Shown: one piece after another, positions 35,622-44,818 of the stretch | Numbering within the stretch: position 1 is the stretch's first letter | Layout of the letters: every line of letters starts with the position of its first letter | DNA from: Planoprotostelium fungivorum | Lineage: Eukaryota > Evosea > Variosea > Cavosteliida > Cavosteliaceae | Assembly (NCBI GenBank): GCA_003024175.1 | Contig: MDYQ01000005.1 | Location: forward strand, 248,001 to 312,000 | Direction: 5' to 3' | DNA: 64,000 nt | The notes under the pieces: generated by a model | Told to the model about the DNA's origin: nothing | The model's input: only the letters and a program-made list of their open reading frames with translations | Database searches by the model: none | Position numbers and translations under genes: made by a program

Positions 35622-37101
35622 ATGGCATCGCTTCATGAATTATTCCAATGGTCTATCCAGCACCAAGCGGCAGCGAACCAAGGCTCTAATGAGTCAGCAC
35701 CACCTGCGCAGAGAAGAGAGATCTCAGCATCTGACAGAGAGTTTCTCAATGCGGCGATTAGAACCGATGCCAGCAAGATGAAGGGACTGGTGGACATGTA
35801 TGTCTCACCGACCTCTACAGTTGAGGCCAAAGAGGTCGCTCTGGAGGAGTTGGAGTTTTATGTTCAGACGATAGACAATGCCTCTGATATATCTCACGGG
35901 ACAGTCGACGGTCTGAATCCTCTGTTGAAAGGTGCCTATAATCGGTGATCTCATACCGAATTGACCTGACTCCACCAGGAATTCAGTACGATGACCGACC
36001 CAACTTTAGAACTCCTTCAGTTAGAACGGGCTGCGCTTGGGTTCTATCTACTGCCGCACAGAATAATCCCAATTTGCAAGAAGCCATTTCGAAAGCAGGA
36101 GGAGAGAAAGCCGTCACCGACGCTCTCAAAGACGAAACCAATCAACTCTTCAAACTGGTGAGATCTATTCACATCACATACTCGTCTCATTTTTCATCGT
36201 CTGACGTAATTCGCAGATGGACAGTCAAGAGGGATTCTCTGACACAGAATTAACGGAGAGAGGAGACCTCAACTTGATCTCAAAACTCATCGCAGTCGCT
36301 TCCGCTCTCTTCGAAAACCCATCGGTGATCATTTTCACATCATCGTGTATCTCATTCGACCCAGTTCATCGAGTCGTTTAGAGAAAACGGAGGCTTCACT
36401 TGTCTATTTCAACTCTTAAAGTTGGACGTGTCCAAATTGGACCCCCTTCAACATGCGAGGGAGCAGGCCCACAAGCGGATCATCTCCGGGGAGGAGAACA
36501 TCGATGAAGACAGGAGGATCTTGGAACGAGTGGACGCTCTCGAGGCCGTAGACTCCCAACAGACCGGAAAGGTCTTTCTAGATGTAGAGGATCAGGTAAT
36601 CATGATGTCGCTGTCATCATCTCATCCTCGCAGGTCGCACTTCGCGCCCGCGAGCTTCAAAAGAGTCGAGCGAGGGCGAGATTAGCCCCCGGAACCACAG
36701 ACTACAACGACACGAAGGAGAGTGACAGGATATTGTGGCTCAGATTGGCCAGAAGAGTGACCCACGTCCTCTATAAGCTGCTGTTCATCCTGCCCGAAGC
36801 TTACACGAAGGGAAAGGAGGGAGTCGCGATCGAATGCCTCGTCCACCTCTTAGAAAAACACAAGGACAACGACTTGAGAGAGAAGACAGGTGAGAATGAT
36901 TATAGATGGAGAATAAAACTGAATAAAACAACAGTGAAAATCTTGGAGGTACTCTTGGAGAGAGAAGATCAGAGGAAGCAAGTGAAGGCGTTGGGATTGA
37001 ACGAACGATTGGTCAAAAGTCTGCGTTCGATGGAGGAGGACAACCGAGAGAATGAGGACGTGTCATCACAGATTCGAGAGGTTATAAAGAGGGTTTCGTG
37101 A
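35622..37101 (+). CDS. Hsp70 nucleotide exchange factor, Fes1/HspBP1 family
   Basis: Fes1/HspBP1 proteins embrace the Hsp70 ATPase lobe and release ADP, mainly in the cytosol. The ATG at 35622 gives MASLHELFQWSIQHQAAAN, the family's N-terminal element (LLKWSIxNS), which in Fes1 helps to release client proteins. The armadillo-like core follows: EVALEELEFYVQTIDNASDI (35830-35890, like LEELExLVExIDNANDL), TGCAWVLSTAAQNNPNLQEA (36028-36088), GGEKAVTDALKDETNQLFKL, an exon encoding DTEL then LISKLIAVASALFE, and the C-terminal helices RVTHVLYKLLFILPEAYT, AIECLVHLLEKHKDND, EREDQRKQVKALGL. It ends VIKRVS with TGA at 37099. Five or more introns of about 40-60 bases interrupt it. The family call is strong. 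Confidence 0.85.
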
Positions 37102-37213
37102 TGAACACATCGTCTCCTCTTTTTTATATATTCTTTCGCTCGTTGTGCAAGGTGAATCGTGGCAACATGATGAGCGAGCCCCTTCCCTCGTGATTGGATG
37201 ATGCATCAATCAT

Positions 37214-37901
37214 CTACGTGCTTCGGTTCATCTTGCTTGCTGGAAGAGATGACGACTTTTCTCCTCCTCTTAATTGCAAGTGTCTTGCTTGGAAGACACC
37301 GTTCTGTAGTTTTGTTATCTGAGCTGCTCTCTTCGATCCCATGTTGCTGGTCACGACCGGCAGCTCGATGGTGCTGCTGTGACGGTGCAACTTGGGTGAC
37401 CTCTGAAGAGGTGACGTCGATCCCAGAGAAGAAGACGATGAGTCTGTGCTCAGTGTCTCACTAGACCAGGAGGTGTTGCTAGACGACTGCATGATATTGT
37501 CAATGGACTTGATCTCCAAAGAGAAGAACGAGAGTTGAGACTCACCCATGATGATGCAGGTCTGGATTCCGTAAATCCAGCTGGATCCAATTCCGAAGAT
37601 GATGGTGGCGTCATTCTGTGTTGATATTCACTGCGCAGGCGGCGACGATGGAGTGCCTCTTTGTCTGGTCCGTGGCCGAACAGATCTCCGTTAGACAATC
37701 CTGCATTGGTCGTTGCATTCTTGAATCGTTCGGGCTCTCCGGTCTCGATCAATCGCTGACAGGCTCCGTCAGCCACACTCTACATCCGCATCACCTCACC
37801 CTCTGTGAGTTCAATTCTTGGATGGCCCTCTCTTCGAACCAATTGTTAGACACCAGGGTTGATGCACTGTAATGAGTCTTATGTCCAAGGGCGCTAGACA
37901 T
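37214..37901 (-). CDS. Hypothetical small protein
   Basis: Leftward gene of two or three exons. The ATG at 37901 gives MSSALGHKTHYSASTLVSN and NWFEERAIQELNS, splicing across about 50 bases to ADGACQRLIETGEPERF and PDKEALHRRRLRSEYQHRM. The last exon is Ser-rich (SSSSSLGSTSPLQRSP) and ends SLPASKMNRST. The N-terminal style (a short Tyr/Trp-containing motif, no membrane segment) recalls small microtubule-associated ciliary proteins, but I cannot name one and give it as a hint only. It lies tail-to-tail with the Fes1 gene, 112 bases apart. Confidence 0.5.
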
Positions 37902-38130
37902 GGTTGTGGTATGTCTGTGCGGGCTGGGGCGAGAATGTTTTGAAAATATGGACGACCAGGAGGAGGCTGTCGTTCTATTTTCGAGAGGGACACGGAAGTG
38001 GAACAGAATGTTGGGCCCAATCTTATATAGTACCTAATTCTCCATCCCGCTGGGCCCACACTGAATCAGCAACATAAAGGATTTTCACGATAAGGCAGCA
38101 GCCATTCTTTGAAGCCAGAGGAAGACAGAA

Positions 38131-38520
38131 CTCCTGTGCCTCTCTCTCTTCGCATCCTCTTCCGGATCATCCAACGGTCAGTACGTCAGTCTTGCTGGTA
38201 CATACAAGACAACCAAAATAGCTTGCTCTTCTTCATTCTGGGCCGACGGCTACTCCATCACCCTCTCAGGAACAAACACCTACGTCCTAATCACAAATGA
38301 CAAATACCATCTCGTGGTAGGAAATATCATACAGTCCAGCGACAGCACGTTCTCCATCTACCAGGGTTCTGCCAGCTGTTCCGGAGTGAAGACCGACGCA
38401 CGCTCGACCATGGTAACTTGCATTAACGGCTGCTCTGCCATTTGGACCTCAGGAAGTGGAATGGTAGTGGCCAACATCTTCTTGGTTGTCACTGCTGTCT
38501 CGGCCCTTTTGGCCTTGTAA
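38131..38520 (+). pseudogene. Truncated copy of the small secreted-protein gene at 41.2 kb
   Basis: From about 38131 this stretch is homologous, on the opposite strand, to the gene 41187-41744. The signal-peptide end LLCLSLFAS is joined straight to SSSGSSNGQYVSLAGTYKT, so the Cys-rich middle (KCAVNGVCCYCPNSSTC in the parent) is missing and there is no start codon. The rest stays open: ACSSSFWADGYSITLSGTN, STFSIYQGSASCSGVKTDA, INGCSA and the hydrophobic tail GMVVANIFLVVTAVSALLA, with TAA at 38518. Loss of the start and of the middle argues for a non-functional copy; a recruited upstream exon cannot be excluded. Confidence 0.7.
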
Positions 38521-38674
38521 TCTTTTCAATAGACTCCGGCCGATGATGATGTAAGATCCACTCAACACGTTATCAAAACTTTATCTTCTCGTCTCCGGTC
38601 CACCACTGTCCTCTCCATACTTCGCTTCTGCAATGTGTGTCATCTTTCCATCGTCCTCTGAAGGCACGAGTATC

Positions 38675-40255
38675 TCATGAAATGGGATACATCTTCAGGA
38701 GAGCTGATGTGGATGGTACGAAGGAAGCGATGAAGATGATCGGCACTCCCATCATGTCTTTCTTCACCGTCAGAGTCATCACACCTGCTCTCGTCATCCA
38801 CAACGCGCCATCTTGTGCCGCTCACATTCGATGAAAAATTCCTTCTCCTTTGTAATGGGACTTTCTCTCTCAGTGACGGGTAAAGACAGCTGATTGTTCC
38901 ATATCTTCAGCTGCCATCGATTGAGTGTCTACAATCAGCCACTCCCTCACCTCCCCCGGATACATGACGAATCGTGAGGAGCAATAGTTGTTCTCATTGT
39001 TGATGAAATTCTGTTTAAATCGTCAGCAGAGTGTTTTATATCGATATTTCATACAAGTGAAGAGAAGATGTGATGAATCTCATCGATGATGATGATCATG
39101 AGGAGATCACCCTCTGGTAATCGAACGACTTGAAAGTGTAACGGAACGACTCCATCCACAGAAACCGATCGTAAGGTGTCGGGGTGGCCTCACAGAACCC
39201 CGTGAAATCACGAAAAGCCTGGTTGACGTGATGCACGACCCCGAATTGTAGAGAGACCATAGTGGGCACGTCCGTCTGGTCGGATCCTTCCACGCATCTC
39301 TGTATCGAGTCACAGAGAGGAGAGAGACAGACAGCACCTCTAATTGGCCTCGGAGGTCTTCCCTCATCTGTCGTGCCTGCTCTTCGGTGAAGAAATTGGC
39401 CACTCTCTCTTGTCTGTCCTTCATTTGGGTGTAGTAGTTGTCGATCTTGTGGAGGTGTACGTCGTTGGTGTACCATCCTCTGTAGAGGAAGAGTGAGATG
39501 AGAGGGTCAGATGAGATGACATCACATTAGCCGAGCTTGTCGGATAAAATTGCGTTGCATCTCTTTCTTCAGCTCTTGATTGGGATGATAAGGATCAGTG
39601 GGATCCACTGCTGTGTCAATGTTAGAATACGGTAAGAGGGTGAAATGGGATAGTATGGTTAAGCGTCTATCGTAGAGGATCACTACACGCAATGTGAATG
39701 AGTAGATTGAGTCAATCACCTAATCCATCTTGTGGAGAAGAATCGAGAGAAGCTGGGAAGGGAGAAGTATACCGCAGAGGCATTCCGTCCACATTCAAGA
39801 GTGGGCGGAGGTCCTCGGCCATCAGATCCTGCGACGATCAACTTCTTTCGATGGTCTCCTCTCACCGTAAGGAAACTCGGGAGGTTAGAATAGATCGACC
39901 CCGATCCCGTGGATGCATTTTGTGATGTCTTGAGGAGTTTGTCACCAGCTGACGTCGCGAATGGATTACTGGAGATGGCAAGAGGTTCTTCGTTCGTGAC
40001 CTTTGGCTTCTTCGTCGATGCTCTCTTCTTGGGTGCGCTGTATGAGCAGGTCGTGTTTCTCCTAGAACATCTACTGCAGGGTTGTCCTGCTAGATCTTCA
40101 ATACATCGGTCGAATCGTACTCCATCACCCAAATCGCAAGAAACATGGGAACTCCTACAATTATCGCAGGTATGATATTTTCTTTTTGTCTCCTCTGTTA
40201 CCTTGTTGTCCATAGACGAAGCGATGAGCTGCCTGTGTTCCAAGCAATCATTCAA
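38675..40255 (-). CDS. Zn2Cys6 transcription factor with PAS-like C-terminus
   Basis: Starts at 40255 or, from the second in-frame ATG, at 40213 (MDNKVTEETKRKYHTC). The DNA-binding domain is a Gal4-type binuclear zinc cluster: CDNCRSSHVSC, a linker of about 20 residues, then CSRCSRRNTTC. A Lys/Ser basic region follows (PKKRASTKKPKVTNEE). Later exons hold TEEQARQMREDL and a PAS-like segment, MVSLQFGVVHHVNQAFRDF, YDRFLWMESFRYTFKS, FINNENNYCSSRFVMYPGE, LKIWNNQLSLP and VMTLTVKKDMMGVPIIFIA. It ends KMYPIS with TGA at 38675. Zn cluster plus PAS is the plan of the fungal Ert1/AcuK/Rds2 regulators of gluconeogenesis; orthology is not shown. The intron at 38906-38945 carries the TTGTAGAC form of the window-wide motif. 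Confidence 0.75.
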
Positions 40256-40278
40256 TTGATTGACGATGTGTCATCTCA

Positions 40279-40482
40279 CTACACGACCTCACGTGACACC
40301 CCTTTTTGATTTAACCCGGACAGATCACTTGTTCGATCAAGTGCGGCTGCATCAGGATTCACACAGAATACTTCACTATGGATTTTAAATATTCCGCCAC
40401 GCCCACTTCCAACACACATGTTCTCTTTTCGGTCGTCGTTGCTCAACACCAAACAGCAGCCAAGGAGAAGAAAGGACTTCAT
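40279..40482 (-). CDS. Short secreted-protein-like frame sharing the 41.7 kb promoter
   Basis: The ATG at 40482 starts a signal-like peptide, MKSFLLLGCCLVLS, in the same place relative to the duplicated upstream DNA as MRSSLLLLCIALFGSALA of the gene starting at 41744. After the signal the two differ (here MCVGSGRGGIFKIHSEV), and the frame ends after only 67 codons. It may be a young gene made by a duplicated promoter plus unrelated sequence, or a broken copy. Translation is unproven. Confidence 0.35.
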   Translation of the reverse strand: MKSFLLLGCCLVLSNDDRKENMCVGSGRGGIFKIHSEVFCVNPDAAALDRTSDLSGLNQKGVSREVV

Positions 40483-40930
40483 GAAGAGTTGGCTCGGTCT
40501 TTGCTGTCTGAGAAGACAATCAAAAAGATGAAGAAGTGTCCTTATGCAGAAGTCACACGGTAACTCAAGCGAACAATATTTTGGGTTCGTGAAGTCAACG
40601 ATTTCTGTTTCATCTTAATCGGGCGAGCTCGGGACACCCAACCGAGATGCTTCACGATAACAAATGTGAAGATTCAGGTGGTAGTTCACAAGAATGAGGA
40701 AGATTGACAGCGCCATAAAAGACATATATATGATATACCATTGGAAGAGTGGTGAGGCAGCAGGGCGCTCGACTGCGAAGCTGTGCTGATGCATGAAGCG
40801 TCCTCGGAGCCGTGTGTGATACTCAAGAGTGTAAATTCCGCCGTCTTCAAAATTTAAAAGCAGTTGGCCCATGCATCGAGGAAGAGACTACTTTTTCAGA
40901 CGCAAGAGAACGCCGATTCTTCATGAAGGC
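40465..40930. repeat. Segmental duplication, copy 1
   Basis: Upstream DNA of the 40482 start codon is a diverged direct copy of 41730-42240. Shared landmarks, in order, are GAGAAGAAAGGAC/GAGAAGGGAGGAC, AGAGTTGG, TCTTTGCTGT, CCTTATGCAGA, CGGTAACTCA, CAACGATTTCTGTTTCATC, CCTCGGAG, CCGTCTTCAAAATT and TTTTTCAGACGCAAGAGAACG. A small minus-strand frame (40615-40872, starting MGQLLLNFEDGGIYT) is carried in both copies but is intact only in part, so I treat it as duplicated non-coding or decayed sequence. Confidence 0.75.
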
Positions 40931-41186
40931 TCTATACGTACGTAGAATCTTCGATTATCTCTTGTGGTAACGTGAAGTTTTACACTCTTCCATTCCGTTG
41001 ATTGCCTTCGATGATTCAATGCCTTCATAGATATAATCCCGTAGTGAAAGTATTTAGTTATATACCTCGTGTATGAATGGATATATTCACATCTTTCAAA
41101 CACAACGATTCGAATCGAATCCCTGATGAAGAACAGTATATTCAAAGTATCAAAATTTGACTCTAAGAGGCTTGTGTATTGAAAGA

Positions 41187-41744
41187 TTACAAGGCCAATA
41201 GAGCAGAGACAGCAGCGACGACCAAGAAGATGTTGGCCACTACCATTCCACTTCCTCCGGTCAGAGTGGCAGAGCATCCGTTGATGCAGGCCACCTTGGC
41301 CTTGTGTGCATCTGTCTTCACTCCAGAACAGGTGGCAGTTCCATCCTGGAAGATAGAGAAAGTGCTGTCGCTGTACTGTATGACGGTTCCTCCCTGGTGG
41401 TTGTTGTCACTGGCGGTCAACACATACGAGTTGGTTCCTGAGGGGGTGAGGGAGTAGCCATCGGCCCAGAACGAAGAAGAGCAAGCGGTGTCGGACGTCT
41501 TGTAGGTACCGGCAAGACTGGCATACTGACCGTTGGATGATCCAGAAGAGGTCGAGGTGGTGGACGAAGGGCAGGTCTGGCAGACTGAACCATCGTCACA
41601 GCGTCCAGCGGAGGGATTGGAGTTGAATTGGTCGCAGGTCGAGCTGTTGGGGCAGTAGCAGCAGACACCGTTGACCGCGCATTTAGCCAGGGCTAAGGCT
41701 GAGCCGAAGAGAGCGATGCACAGAAGGAGAAGGGAGGACCTCAT
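41187..41744 (-). CDS. Small secreted Cys-rich protein with hydrophobic C-terminal signal
   Basis: This is a single exon of about 185 codons from the ATG at 41744. The signal peptide is MRSSLLLLCIALFGSALALA. A Cys-rich module follows (KCAVNGVCCYCPNSSTC, then CDDGSVCQTCPS), a Ser/Thr linker (SSTTSTSSGSSNGQ), and a globular part, LAGTYKTSDTACSSSFWAD, SDSTFSIFQDGTATCSGVK, ACINGCSATLTGGS. It ends with GMVVANIFLVVAAVSALLA and a stop, the layout of a GPI-anchored surface protein. A truncated copy lies at 38.1-38.5 kb and a promoter-sharing relative at 40.3 kb. Its function is unknown. Confidence 0.75.
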   Translation of the reverse strand: MRSSLLLLCIALFGSALALAKCAVNGVCCYCPNSSTCDQFNSNPSAGRCDDGSVCQTCPSSTTSTSSGSSNGQYASLAGTYKTSDTACSSSFWADGYSLTPSGTNSYVLTASDNNHQGGTVIQYSDSTFSIFQDGTATCSGVKTDAHKAKVACINGCSATLTGGSGMVVANIFLVVAAVSALLAL

Positions 41745-42240
41745 GACTGAAGAGTTGGATGGATCTTTGCTGTATGAGAAGAGAATGAAAAGGTCAAGAA
41801 GGAACCGCGGCATATGCCCTTATGCAGAGGCTGTACGGTAACTCACGCGAAGATTCTTTTGGGTCCGTGAAGACAACGATTTCTGTTTCATCGTAATCGG
41901 ATCAGCTCACCCAATCGAGATACTCCCCGTTAATAAACGTGAAGGGTTTAGGTGACCCAACAAGATTCACCAAAGATTGACAGTGACAGCGTTTGATTCG
42001 GATCAAACGAAGGCCATTCACCAGAATTGGGAAGATTGACAACGCCGTAGAAGAGCAGCATCATGGTAAGAGGCACCAGGACGCTCAAATCCATAGCTGT
42101 GATAAAGCATGAAGCGTCCTCGGAGTAGGTTCATGTGATAATGAAATAAAAACGCTGTAGACGAGGTATAAATCCCGCCGTCTTCAAAATTCAAAAGCGG
42201 TTGACCCATGTATCGGGACAACTTTTTCAGACGCAAGAGA
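41730..42240. repeat. Segmental duplication, copy 2
   Basis: Promoter and upstream DNA of the secreted-protein gene starting at 41744, direct copy of 40465-40930 about 1.26 kb away. It contains the same small minus-strand frame (GQPLLNFEDGGIYT, near 42150-42210) with an inserted segment (AFLFHYHMN) relative to copy 1. Several short indels separate the copies, so the duplication is not recent. Confidence 0.75.
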
Positions 42241-42578
42241 ACGTCGATTCCACAAGAAGATTCTATCCATCTCTTTTGGCTTTGTGCCTTCTTGTGGGAA
42301 GTACATATTATCCGTACATCGTGTATGGATGGACCCATATCGTGCACATCCAGCCTCACCCGTGCTGAGACGAGAGTTGGACAGAAGCCTTGCAAGGAAC
42401 ACTTGTGATGAAAGGTGCGATCGATGCCACATCTACGTGAGTGAACATCACCGGTTATAATGCATCCATACAGATCCACAAGCTATATCGATGCCCAGGA
42501 AAGGGACGCTGGTGAGCCAAGAGACTTGTCGACAAGACTGTCAGTTTGATCTGATCTAAGCGCGCCAACGCTCACCAC

Positions 42579-42670
42579 TCCTCGATAGTATAGTGGTGAG
42601 TATACAAGCCTGTCAAATACGCGCAGCGTACAGATCGCTTGGGACCCGGGTTCAATTCCCGGTCGGGGAG
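42579..42670 (+). tRNA. tRNA-Asp (GUC) with a 20-base intron
   Basis: The acceptor arm TCCTCGA pairs with TCGGGGA and is followed by the discriminator G typical of tRNA-Asp. The D arm is TAGTATAGTGGT. The anticodon stem CAAGC/GCTTG closes a loop CTGTCA+C with anticodon GTC. The T arm is ACCCGGGTTCAATTCCCGGT. Between A37 and C38 lies AATACGCGCAGCGTACAGAT, a 20-base intron at the canonical 37/38 position. A TTTT run follows within about four bases as a polymerase III stop. Confidence 0.93.
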
Positions 42671-42777
42671 CTCTTTTACCTGTTGTGACCTGTACTGGCT
42701 ATTTGGAACCTTTCTGTACCCTTTCTACCGTGATAACACGATTTTTAGACAATTTTAGAGCGATATTAGGAAAATAG

Positions 42778-42795
42778 ATCTACAACGTTGTAGAT
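42778..42795. repeat. 18-base perfect palindrome ATCTACAACGTTGTAGAT
   Basis: This intergenic site is the fully symmetric form of the CTACAACG/CGTTGTAG motif found in many introns. The one nearly identical copy, at 24655-24676, overlaps coding sequence of the F-box/arrestin gene. Confidence 0.85.
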
Positions 42796-43056
42796 ATACG
42801 ATAAATCCCACAAGTGTCAATACATCATTTGTTCCAACGACCCACATAAGTTGGGTTGTGACAGAATTTGAGGATCACCACGAGCAGTAACTGCAACTGT
42901 TCACCCGTTCAACTTACATGTTGAGGTTGAAAAGTTCAGTTCCCTTCTTTACTTCATCAACTTGCACCTTCTGTTGATGATCGCATCTCGCGTGTACATG
43001 CATCATCACCATCGTCTCCAAGCATGACAGCCAAAGGATTGTTGAGAGAAGAAAAA

Positions 43057-43173
43057 GCTACGATACGATGGCTTCCCGTGCGGTCACCCATCACAGTACT
43101 GACATCGCCCACGGCTGCTTACCTGACGAGTTCGGCATGGGATCGTGGGTCTTCATCCAGGTGTGATCGTAGC
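43057..43173 (-). rRNA. 5S ribosomal RNA
   Basis: On the minus strand the sequence runs GCTACGATCACACC to CGTATCGTAGC, 117 bases, with closed terminal stem GCTACGAT/ATCGTAGC. It includes CCCACGATCCCATGCCG and AACTCGTCAGGTAAGCAG, then GATGGGTGACCGCACGGG. Five T (AAAAA on the plus strand at 43052-43056) follow. It is a canonical-looking 5S gene, 9 kb from the variant copy and in the opposite orientation, so 5S genes are dispersed here rather than in a tandem array. Confidence 0.93.
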
Positions 43174-43775
43174 TGTGAGAGGATAAAAGTTTCCCGTGTC
43201 TGTTGTACGACAGTAGGTGTTTTCCTTGGATTTACAAACCTATTGCACTTTTCTCTATCTACGCCATCGGTGCACGTAATGAGAGAGGATTGCGAACTTA
43301 TTAAAGGCAATACGATGATGTTTGTCCAAGATTATGTGACAGTCAGTCAGATCGGTACTTTATCGTCAGCCTTTGCATCGCGTCTTTATCCTCATCTTGA
43401 GTATTCTCTTACATCGTTGTTGCCTCCAAGCCCAAGCTAAGAAAAAGTTGCGGAAATGAAAGATGGAAAAGAGACAAAGAAGGCAGAAGGAATGAAACCA
43501 TTGTCTCATCGTCCGGTTGGTTTGTAAAACGAAAATAAAATAAAGGCTTGGGGGAAATTTCAGCATTTTTACCGAAAAGGAAATCTCAATAACCCACAAC
43601 CGACAGAGACACGTACACGTTGACCATCGAGTCAGACATGCCGGCACAAGACATAAGACAATCGCAAGTTACAAAGAAGAACCACGTGAGCTGCGACTTA
43701 ATCTAGATATGGATTTGATCTGACTCAAGATACAGGCACGACGACACTTTAAAGGTTCGGAGTCAACAGTCAGAC

Positions 43776-44723
43776 ATGAAGAGGTACTTGTTCTTGCACG
43801 ACCCCCTCCATCTGAATTCTATACAGGTTTCAAAAAAGAAGGACAGGTGTGGAATCTGTCTAGAGATTCCCCAGAAGCGTGGATGTATGGACAAATGCCC
43901 TCACGTCTTCTGTGCCTCCTGCATTTTGAAATGGAGCGAGACCGCCAACGTGTGTCCCTTCTGCAACAAAGAATTTCATTCCATCTCCTGCCACGAAGTG
44001 GGGTTTCACTCATCGTGCTCTGATCTCACCTTCCATCAGAACAATCAACGCAAGACGATCGAAGTCAAGAAATTGGACAGGAGGTATCTCATCTGTTCTG
44101 ACGATTTCTACTTGAACCCCGCAGACTTGATCTTTGATTCCGACCTCGGTGCGTGCCTCTCATCCACATCATTCACTGATCGAGCATAGAATCAGACGAT
44201 GAGCACAGTGATTCCGATTCCGACGAAGACAGCTTCACGAGAAGGGGTGGCATGAGAGACATCCAGCTGGCCACCCTCCAATCCCTCTCCCTCGGAGGTA
44301 CATATCATCTCACGTCCATCACCTCACGATCACCTCCGTCCCGTCTCATGCTGACCTCTACAGTTCGATTCGGACCCAGCGTCCACGAGCACTACCCCAT
44401 CTCCAGCGATGAAGAAGAACCTGCGGTACCCTTCACCACCAACGAAGAGATCGATAACCCCCCCGAGTCAGTTCCCAACAGAAGGGTAACGTCCATCACA
44501 GAAGATGATCCAATGACACGACACAGGCGGTCAGGATGAGAGTTTTAGAGAGGAGGAACATCTCCAGGAGTAGATTGGGAGTGAGACAGCTGTCCAATGC
44601 GAACCTCTTGAGAAGAACTCATCCCAGTGAGTCCATCTCATCAACTCTTCATCCGATCGACGACATCAACATCATCATCATGAAGACGAGAAGAAGGTGA
44701 CAGTGTTACAGGTCGCAGGGTGA
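43776..44723 (+). CDS. RING-finger protein, probable E3 ubiquitin ligase
   Basis: The ATG at 43776 leads after about 25 residues to a C3HC4 RING: CGICLE, GCMDKCPHVFCASCI, LKWSETANVCPFCNKEF. RING fingers recruit E2 enzymes. After the finger come KKLDRRYLICSDDFYLNPA and acidic Ser-rich exons (ESDDEHSDSDSDEDS, then HYPISSDEEEPAVPF). The last exons give MRVLERRNISRSRLGV, then NEKKVTVLQVAG and TGA at 44721. The spacing is like the N-terminal RING of PHRF1/TOPORS-type nuclear ligases, but no PHD or other domain follows, so the subfamily stays open. Short introns at about 44150-44190, 44299-44364, 44486-44527 and 44631-44690 splice in phase. Confidence 0.8.
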
Positions 44724-44818
44724 GAATCTTCTGATCACTTTATCTGGTTGGGAGGCAAAGTATTGTTCTTCCACCTCTCGTTGGCTGATTCCAATTCAAT
44801 GATCCTCTTCTGCTCCCC

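Noticed and set aside
40615-40872. Minus-strand frame starting MGQLLLNFEDGGIYT, with a copy at about 42150-42210
   Set aside because: The similarity is explained by the segmental duplication of promoter DNA; the two frames diverge by insertions and do not behave like a conserved protein.
42018-42479. 150-codon minus-strand frame upstream of the secreted-protein gene
   Set aside because: It lies in the duplicated upstream region and its counterpart is not open over the same length.
43366-43647. Minus-strand frame with hydrophobic stretches, 93 codons
   Set aside because: The composition reflects AT-rich intergenic sequence; no splice sites or family pattern support it.
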